NCBI GenBank assembly: GCA_003649445.1
Contig: QMRV01000076.1
Coordinates: forward strand, 1-8,648
Length of the DNA stretch: 8,648 nucleotides
DNA from: Thermoprotei archaeon
GTDB lineage: Archaea > Thermoproteota > Thermoprotei > Thermofilales > B15-G2
Direction: 5' to 3'
The notes under the pieces are model-generated. The model saw only the letters and a program-made list of their open reading frames with translations. It had not been told where the DNA came from and searched no databases. A program made the position numbers and the translations under genes. Position 1 is the stretch's first letter; each line of letters opens with the position of its first letter. Below are positions 4,159 through 8,648 of this stretch, one piece after another.

Positions 4159-7102
4159 AGCAGTAGGATCAATAATAGCGATACTCTTCATAATAGGCGC
4201 AATAATAATAGCATTTACAATAATAGAGTACAATATCATAAGTCAAGGAAGGCTAAGAGAAATTCAGGAGAAACAAGCAGAAGCAGAGAGGGAAAGCATC
4301 ATCATAGCGAAATCTGTAACAAGTTATTGGAAATATACCTCAGGTCTTCTAACAATAATAGTAAAGAACCATTACAATGAACCAATAATTATCCACGGTG
4401 TGGTAGTTATTTTTAGCGACAAATCATATAGCATTCTTAGCGGTAATAGCTTTGGTTTTCCGATAACTGTGAGAATAGGCGAAGAGAAAACTCTAGGCCC
4501 ATTTACTGTACCTAAAGAGCCCTCCAGTGTTATTCTTGCTTTGACTACACACTCTATAGTAGCTAAGACAGTATCTTCAAAATATATAGAGCTAAATGTT
4601 ACAGCAGGAATACCGTACGAAATAGAGTATTTGCCTAGTTTTATGATTAACTACACTAAAACTACTTTAGGTCAAAACATTAAGGAAGATAATACATCTA
4701 TTTCAAGTATTCAGATAATACCTCCATCTCAATGGTTAAGCGGCAACGCTAGCTTCATACTAAATGATGATAACGCGTATTACAGGGTTCTAGCTGGTAC
4801 TGATATAGGCCTTTTAAGATATAGGATTCCTATTACCATTTTAAATAGTCTAGATGCTGAGTTAACGGATTACCAGGTAAAAATAGTTTTAGATGATACA
4901 TTTGCTTGGAATCACGTTAACCCTGATGGTTCCGATATTAGGTTCGTTAACCCTAGCGGTAAGTTCATACCATTCTACATCGCGTATTGGGATTATGGTA
5001 AATTAGCTGTCATATGGGTTAAAGTACCTTCAATACCTGCACGATCATCAACAACAATATACATGCTTTACGGAAACCCGGATATAGAACCTTTAACTTA
5101 TAATTTAGGCGATGTTTTTGAGTTCATGGAGGTAAGAAAAGTAACTGTACCTAGGCAAACGTATGCTGGGGAATGGTTCTGGTTTAACTTCTTAAACGAG
5201 TTTAAAGAACCGCCGATAGTTATTGCTGAACCTGACTTAACGTTTAACGAAAAACAGGAGTTAAGATGGAGGCTTAAGGGTATAAATAGTACAGGGTTTT
5301 ACATTAGGCAGCAAGAGCCATCAAATAGGGACGATAAACATTTAAGTGAGGACGTAACGTACGTAGCTGTACCCAAAGGAAGCTGGCTTATTATTTATAA
5401 CCTAACATCAGGTGAAGGTGTAAGGATAGAAGCAGGAAAATTCCAGACAGATAAATGGTTGGCTGGAGACTATTCAACGGTATATGATAAATGGAATCCA
5501 GTAAATTATTATTACCCATTTACAACCGCACCCATAGTCTTTTCTCAAATACAAAACTTCACATATACAGGTTTTGCACATATTAGGATAAAAGATGTAG
5601 AAACTACAAGTTTTCAAACTTCACCCGAGCCTGAGGGTAGTGTTCTTACTCCTCCATCAACTCTTGTAACTGTGGGTTGGGTTGCTGTTGAGAAGCACGT
5701 CATTCCAGGTTTTTCGGAAGCAAGAATAGGCATTTCAGCAAATAATAAATGGGGAATAATAACCTTTCAACAGACATTCCCATCTCCACCTTACGTTGTA
5801 GCTTGGATGCAAACATATAATGATCCAGACTCAGCTGGTGTAAGAGGTGATGCATTAACCAAAACAAGTTTACGTGTTAAAGTTGAAGAGGACAAAACGT
5901 CCGATGGGGAAAAACGACACTCATCTGAAGACATAGGTTATTTTGCGTTAAACTCAGAATATATAGAAGCTAATGGCAATAAGTTGTATCTTAGAAAATA
6001 TGCTTATCCTGAACCTCAGGTTTCCATAGGTTCCGAGGAGGATAATGAAGATTTTTACAGTATAGTAGAAGTAGTTTTCAAATACTATGGGGAACCGTTA
6101 AATACCAGGTTATTTCTACAATACCTTGTTGAAGGAAGTGCCGATTGCTACGTTAAAGTTAGTGCCTACAACTATGTTCAAGGAACATGGGATGTTCTAA
6201 TAAGTAAAATATATGGTTTAGAAGGAATCGAAGACAATATCGAACTAAGTTTAGATGTTAAGAAATTTGTTAATAAAACAGGTTTGGAGTCTAAAATAAG
6301 GCTAACAACAATATCTCATATAGTAGACCATGTCCAATCCATAGACATGGCCAAATTAAGTTACTTGACCCCTAAAAACGTCACTGTATTCATAGGTTCT
6401 GGAAGTAGCTTCTACGGGTTCGACATCGCTACCGATGCTCCATTAGAACTGTCTTCGCCTCCATTTAGTTTCAACGGTGATGAGGCTTTAACGTATGATG
6501 AGGATAGAGGATGGGTTTGGGTTCTTGATGGTAATCAGCTTTACGTGTACTTTACAAGTAATGATTCTTGGAAACTTTACAGCTCTACTTCTGTAACTTT
6601 AGGTTTAGGCGGTTCAATACATTACTTTGGAAATAGAATATACGTTATAGCTGGAGGCAATACTAGAAACTTCTGTTACATAGACATAAACAATCCAAGC
6701 ACATGCATGCCTTTGGCAAATATTCCTGAAGAAGTAAGTGCTTTTAGTGTTTCGGAAATAGTTAAGGGGAGAAGAGAAATATACTTGGTTGTTTCAGGTT
6801 CCGGGAGCATATATGCTTACAGTATAGACACTGATACATGGTCCAGCATTTTAGATATTGCACCTAATAAGTACCTTGTAGGATTAACTTACGATAGTGA
6901 TAGAAACTACTTATGGGCTATAGGTAAAGGAGGAGGGTTACACTACTTTGCACTATCAACTATGAAATGGTACCCATCAGAAACACAAATACCGTACGCA
7001 CCACAAGGAGAAGGAAATAGATTAGAATACTATAATAACAAACTGTACCATGTTAGAAACGACAACACTAGAGAACTTTGGATCATATATGTTGAAAGTT
7101 AA
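4133..7102 (+). CDS. Giant pilin-tailed surface adhesin: DUF2341, three lectin-like modules, kelch-like propeller
   Basis: The protein has 989 residues from TTG 4133; ATG 4118 adds five. The leader K-L-R-K-A10|V11-G-S-I-I-A plus a hydrophobic helix (12-33) is a good class III (pilin-type) signal. A charged helix (39-55) continues it, and a pilin-head-like beta region spans about 60-150. DUF2341 follows at about 228-317 (start R-Y-R-I-P-I-T, end Y-M-L-Y-G-N-P). Three tandem lectin-like modules then occupy about 347-418, 431-522 and 530-611, and another beta region 625-745. The C-terminus (about 749-989) holds some six kelch-like blades, for example I-Y-V-I-A-G-G and Y-S-I-D-T-D-T-W. Ten N-glycosylation sequons are present. 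There is no C-terminal membrane anchor, so the N-terminal helix either anchors the chain or packs into a pilus. The domains suggest binding of glycans or surfaces. The ligand is unknown. Confidence 0.85.
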   Translation: MKLGVKLRKAVGSIIAILFIIGAIIIAFTIIEYNIISQGRLREIQEKQAEAERESIIIAKSVTSYWKYTSGLLTIIVKNHYNEPIIIHGVVVIFSDKSYSILSGNSFGFPITVRIGEEKTLGPFTVPKEPSSVILALTTHSIVAKTVSSKYIELNVTAGIPYEIEYLPSFMINYTKTTLGQNIKEDNTSISSIQIIPPSQWLSGNASFILNDDNAYYRVLAGTDIGLLRYRIPITILNSLDAELTDYQVKIVLDDTFAWNHVNPDGSDIRFVNPSGKFIPFYIAYWDYGKLAVIWVKVPSIPARSSTTIYMLYGNPDIEPLTYNLGDVFEFMEVRKVTVPRQTYAGEWFWFNFLNEFKEPPIVIAEPDLTFNEKQELRWRLKGINSTGFYIRQQEPSNRDDKHLSEDVTYVAVPKGSWLIIYNLTSGEGVRIEAGKFQTDKWLAGDYSTVYDKWNPVNYYYPFTTAPIVFSQIQNFTYTGFAHIRIKDVETTSFQTSPEPEGSVLTPPSTLVTVGWVAVEKHVIPGFSEARIGISANNKWGIITFQQTFPSPPYVVAWMQTYNDPDSAGVRGDALTKTSLRVKVEEDKTSDGEKRHSSEDIGYFALNSEYIEANGNKLYLRKYAYPEPQVSIGSEEDNEDFYSIVEVVFKYYGEPLNTRLFLQYLVEGSADCYVKVSAYNYVQGTWDVLISKIYGLEGIEDNIELSLDVKKFVNKTGLESKIRLTTISHIVDHVQSIDMAKLSYLTPKNVTVFIGSGSSFYGFDIATDAPLELSSPPFSFNGDEALTYDEDRGWVWVLDGNQLYVYFTSNDSWKLYSSTSVTLGLGGSIHYFGNRIYVIAGGNTRNFCYIDINNPSTCMPLANIPEEVSAFSVSEIVKGRREIYLVVSGSGSIYAYSIDTDTWSSILDIAPNKYLVGLTYDSDRNYLWAIGKGGGLHYFALSTMKWYPSETQIPYAPQGEGNRLEYYNNKLYHVRNDNTRELWIIYVES
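5171..5965 (+). repeat. Three tandem diverged lectin-like modules within the adhesin
   Basis: Three segments (about 5171-5386, 5423-5698 and 5720-5965) share a protein pattern. It is an aromatic-rich F-x-F or T-F strand, then [PA]-P-[IY]-V, then a variable loop and a strand. Next comes a T-[GS]-F or T-S-L turn, and finally V-x-[YW]-V-A-V or I-G-Y-F-A-L. The first and third also share H-x-S-E-D-[VI]. The arrangement recalls the H-type lectin fold (Pfam H_lectin), where such modules bind sugars and often trimerise. The repeats are visible only at protein level, so the duplication is old. Confidence 0.55.
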
Positions 7103-7183
7103 GAGTTTCGTATTGGAAGGTAAAGAGAAGTTAGTGAAAATACTTTACACAACTAAGAAGTGTAAGGAAGTATACTAATATTC

Positions 7184-7996
7184 TCATGCTTTTAACGCAT
7201 GCCCTAAGTTTCTTAAAACTCTTTCAAAAAACTTATTGAAATCAGTGCTAATAGTGGGAACGTTTAAATCTAGTCTTAAAGGTGTTACTGCGATGTTTTT
7301 CTCAACGAGAACAACATAAACATCTGTTCCCGGTTCAGGTTCTTTAGGGTGGCCATAGAGCCAATAGTATTCTCTACCTCTAGGATCAACTCTTCTCTCA
7401 ACATACTCGGTAAATCTTAGCTTAGCTACCTTGGCAACCTTAATTTCAATGCTCTTCCTTACTTTAGTGGGGAAATTAACGTTAATTACATCAACACCTT
7501 TAGGGAATCCATACTCTATAATCTCCTTAACAAAAACCCTAACCATTCGCTTAATTAGTTCTTGGAGCTCGAAATTGATTTCCAGCTCTTCCGCTGATTC
7601 TACAGCTACAGAAAATGCTATGGCAGGTATGCCTTCTAGAGCTGCTTGAGCTGCTGCACCAACAGTTCCTGATGAAAGAATCACTTGAACACTGGTATTA
7701 TCACCTATGTTTACACCTGAGACTACTAGGTCAATTTTCTTAGCTATAACGTGTAAAGCTAGATGTATTATGTCGCTTGGAGTACCGTTAACAGCATAAA
7801 CCACCATATCATCTAATATTAACTTAGTAATTCTAAGAGGCTTATGTAAAGTCAACCCTAAGCCACTGGCGCTCTTAGGAACTTCGGGAGCAACAACAAA
7901 AACTTTACCTAAATCCTTAACAGCATCATAGAGTAGTCTAAGACCAGGACTGTAAACTCCATCATCATTAGTTACTAGTATAGTTTTCCCTTTCAC
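7184..7996 (-). CDS. surE: 5'/3'-nucleotidase SurE
   Basis: SurE is a cytoplasmic metal-dependent phosphatase that removes phosphate from nucleoside 5'- and 3'-monophosphates. From GTG 7996 the protein is 270 residues, the usual archaeal size. It starts as the family does: T-I-L-V-T-N-D-D-G, with metal ligands Asp11 and Asp12. S-A-S-G at 42-45 follows, then N-G-T-P-S-D at 70-75, S-G-V-N (93-96, Asn96 a metal ligand) and S-G-T-V-G-A-A at 109-115. The C-terminal G-T-D and V-T-P-L motifs also fit. The open frame extends to ATG 8068, but that would add 24 residues not found in SurE. AGGTGA (8002-8007) lies 5 nt before GTG 7996, and the likely TATA box lies inside the longer frame. The gene ends 81 nt from the convergent adhesin gene and seems functionally unrelated to the surface genes. 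Confidence 0.95.
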   Translation of the reverse strand: MKGKTILVTNDDGVYSPGLRLLYDAVKDLGKVFVVAPEVPKSASGLGLTLHKPLRITKLILDDMVVYAVNGTPSDIIHLALHVIAKKIDLVVSGVNIGDNTSVQVILSSGTVGAAAQAALEGIPAIAFSVAVESAEELEINFELQELIKRMVRVFVKEIIEYGFPKGVDVINVNFPTKVRKSIEIKVAKVAKLRFTEYVERRVDPRGREYYWLYGHPKEPEPGTDVYVVLVEKNIAVTPLRLDLNVPTISTDFNKFFERVLRNLGHALKA

Positions 7997-8001
7997 TATA
8001 T

Positions 8002-8007
8002 TCACCT
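8002..8007 (-). promoter_or_regulatory. surE: Shine-Dalgarno site fixing the GTG start of surE
   Basis: AGGTGA on the minus strand, 5 nt before GTG 7996. It decides between this start and the upstream ATG 8068, which has no comparable site. Confidence 0.65.
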
Positions 8008-8045
8008 GCAAATGATTTGCTTTCCAAAGGATAACGTAGTGGAAG

Positions 8046-8052
8046 TATATAT
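8046..8052 (-). promoter_or_regulatory. surE: Probable TATA box of surE
   Basis: ATATATA, preceded on the minus strand by GATAAAGG, is centred about 53 nt before GTG 7996. With initiation about 26 nt downstream it would give a leader of roughly 26 nt that carries the AGGTGA site. It lies within the extended open frame, which supports the shorter protein. Confidence 0.45.
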
Positions 8053-8119
8053 CCTTTATCTTAAGCATCTCATAGCTTACATTAATGAGAATAAGGAAAA
8101 TAAGAAGAGGTTCTATCCT

Positions 8120-8153
8120 TAAAATAAAAAGAGAATCTGGAATCGTGAAAAAA
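8120..8153 (-). terminator. Oligo-T terminator after the M20 peptidase gene
   Basis: On the minus strand, TTTTTT (8148-8153) follows the TAA by a few bases, and a second run, TTTTTATTTT, lies at 8121-8130. T-tracts of this kind end transcription in archaea. This would separate the upstream gene from surE, which has its own promoter. Confidence 0.5.
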
Positions 8154-8155
8154 TA

Positions 8156-8647
8156 TTAGCTTAATAATTCAGCTATTATCCTAGTGTAGATTTTAGCTAT
8201 CTTCACCATGTCATCTATTTTAATGTGTTCGTCTGCCATGTGGGCTGTTGACGGAATACCAGGCCCATAGGTTATTGCTTGTACTCCTTTTTCCTGGAAA
8301 TATCTTGTGTCAAGTCCTCCTATACAAACTGTTGTTGCTGGTTTATAGCCTAGAACTTCCTCCGCTGATTTAACTGCTGTTCTTACGAGTTCCGTTGTTG
8401 GCTCAGACACTGTTGCGTTAAATTTTGACATTACCTTAACGTTTACTTTTAAGTCCGGGATCTCTTTCGCAGCGTTATTTATGAATTCTACTATTTCTTT
8501 TGCTGCTTCATCAGCCGATTCTTCAGGTATTGTTCTTCTATCTATGCTGAATGAGAAGTATCCTGGAACAATGTTTACTTTAGCTCCTCCCTTAACTTCT
8601 CCTCCAATATTTATTGTTGCTTTTGCTCCTCTAGGGTCTCCGTAGTC
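8156..8647 (-). CDS. M20-family metallopeptidase/deacylase (ArgE/DapE type), 3' part only
   Basis: The frame is open from the right edge to a TAA at 8156-8158 and gives 163 residues, the C-terminal portion of the gene. The first part is the dimerisation (lid) domain of M20 enzymes, with K-V-N-I-V-P-G and F-S-I-D-R-R-T-I-P-E-E, the typical G-x-x-x-N-x-[IV]-P and D-x-R-x-P signature. The C-terminal catalytic segment follows, with G-G-L-D-T-R-Y-F, then Y-G-P-G, and T-A-H-M-A-D-E-H, whose first His is a zinc ligand. Members hydrolyse amide bonds in N-acyl amino acids or dipeptides (acetylornithine, succinyl-diaminopimelate and others). The substrate cannot be fixed because the N-terminal metal-binding half is outside the window. 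An internal ATG at 8431 is not the start; clear family sequence continues upstream of it. Confidence 0.9.
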   Translation of the reverse strand, partial: DYGDPRGAKATINIGGEVKGGAKVNIVPGYFSFSIDRRTIPEESADEAAKEIVEFINNAAKEIPDLKVNVKVMSKFNATVSEPTTELVRTAVKSAEEVLGYKPATTVCIGGLDTRYFQEKGVQAITYGPGIPSTAHMADEHIKIDDMVKIAKIYTRIIAELLS

Positions 8648-8648
8648 G

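Noticed and set aside
3721..7102. Archaellum operon
   Set aside because: No ArlH/I/J-type ATPase or platform genes are present, and the large multidomain second protein does not fit an archaellum locus.
7185..7201. CATGC-N7-GCATG hairpin at the end of surE as a terminator
   Set aside because: It overlaps the stop codon of surE, has only 5 bp and lacks a following T-run on either strand. Archaeal terminators rarely need hairpins.
7431..7649. A 72-residue plus-strand open frame
   Set aside because: It lies antisense and wholly within surE, whose motifs are clear, and its product is low-complexity and Ser/Thr/Leu-rich.
8156..8431. A 91-residue gene starting at ATG 8431
   Set aside because: The frame continues without a stop to the right edge and the upstream part encodes the M20 lid-domain signature, so 8431 is an internal Met.
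1..8648. CRISPR arrays, tRNA/rRNA genes, insertion sequences
   Set aside because: I saw no regularly spaced direct repeats, no tRNA-like clover-leaf sequence, no rRNA signature and no transposase or flanking inverted repeats.

Overview
The window looks like a stretch of chromosome from a hyperthermophilic crenarchaeon (Thermoproteota). The evidence is AT-rich DNA with heavy use of ATA, AGA and AGG codons, archaeal TATA-type promoters, GGAGG/GGTGA ribosome binding sites that support TTG and GTG starts, an archaeal/ER-type (Ser-His-Asp) signal peptidase, class III (pilin-type) signal peptides and an archaeal-length SurE. The exact genus cannot be read from the sequence.

Layout. Positions 1-72 hold what may be the tail of a plus-strand gene leaving the window. 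A tightly packed minus-strand operon runs from 3548 down to 103. In transcription order it has four genes: a small secreted beta-rich protein (2982-3548), a larger secreted relative (1779-2972), a signal peptidase I with an added outer domain (656-1789), and a four-pass membrane protein (103-690). The gap and overlaps between them are 9, 11 and about 35-59 nt. From the same 172-nt intergenic region a plus-strand pair diverges: a type IV pilin-like protein (3721-4158) and a 989-residue pilin-tailed adhesin (4133-7102). The adhesin carries a DUF2341 domain, three lectin-like modules and a kelch-like propeller. To the right, convergent with this pair and apparently ordinary housekeeping, lie surE (7184-7996) and the 3' part of an M20-family metallopeptidase/deacylase gene (8156 to the edge).

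How it may work together. The left operon has the logic of the Bacillus tapA-sipW-tasA biofilm-fibre operon: a major strand-exchanging subunit, a minor accessory subunit and a dedicated ER-type signal peptidase. The first two proteins share conserved beta-strand motifs at both ends of their fold, and the larger one appears to carry a jelly-roll domain inserted between them. I infer an archaeal extracellular filament of the TasA/AbpA (archaeal bundling pilus) type. The divergent pair would make a second, pilin-type surface structure with a probable sugar-binding tip or stalk protein. The two units use different export and processing routes (signal peptidase I versus class III/PibD-type) but share one control region with similarly placed TATA elements and a small palindrome between them. 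The filament assignment is inference from motifs and gene order, not from a database search.
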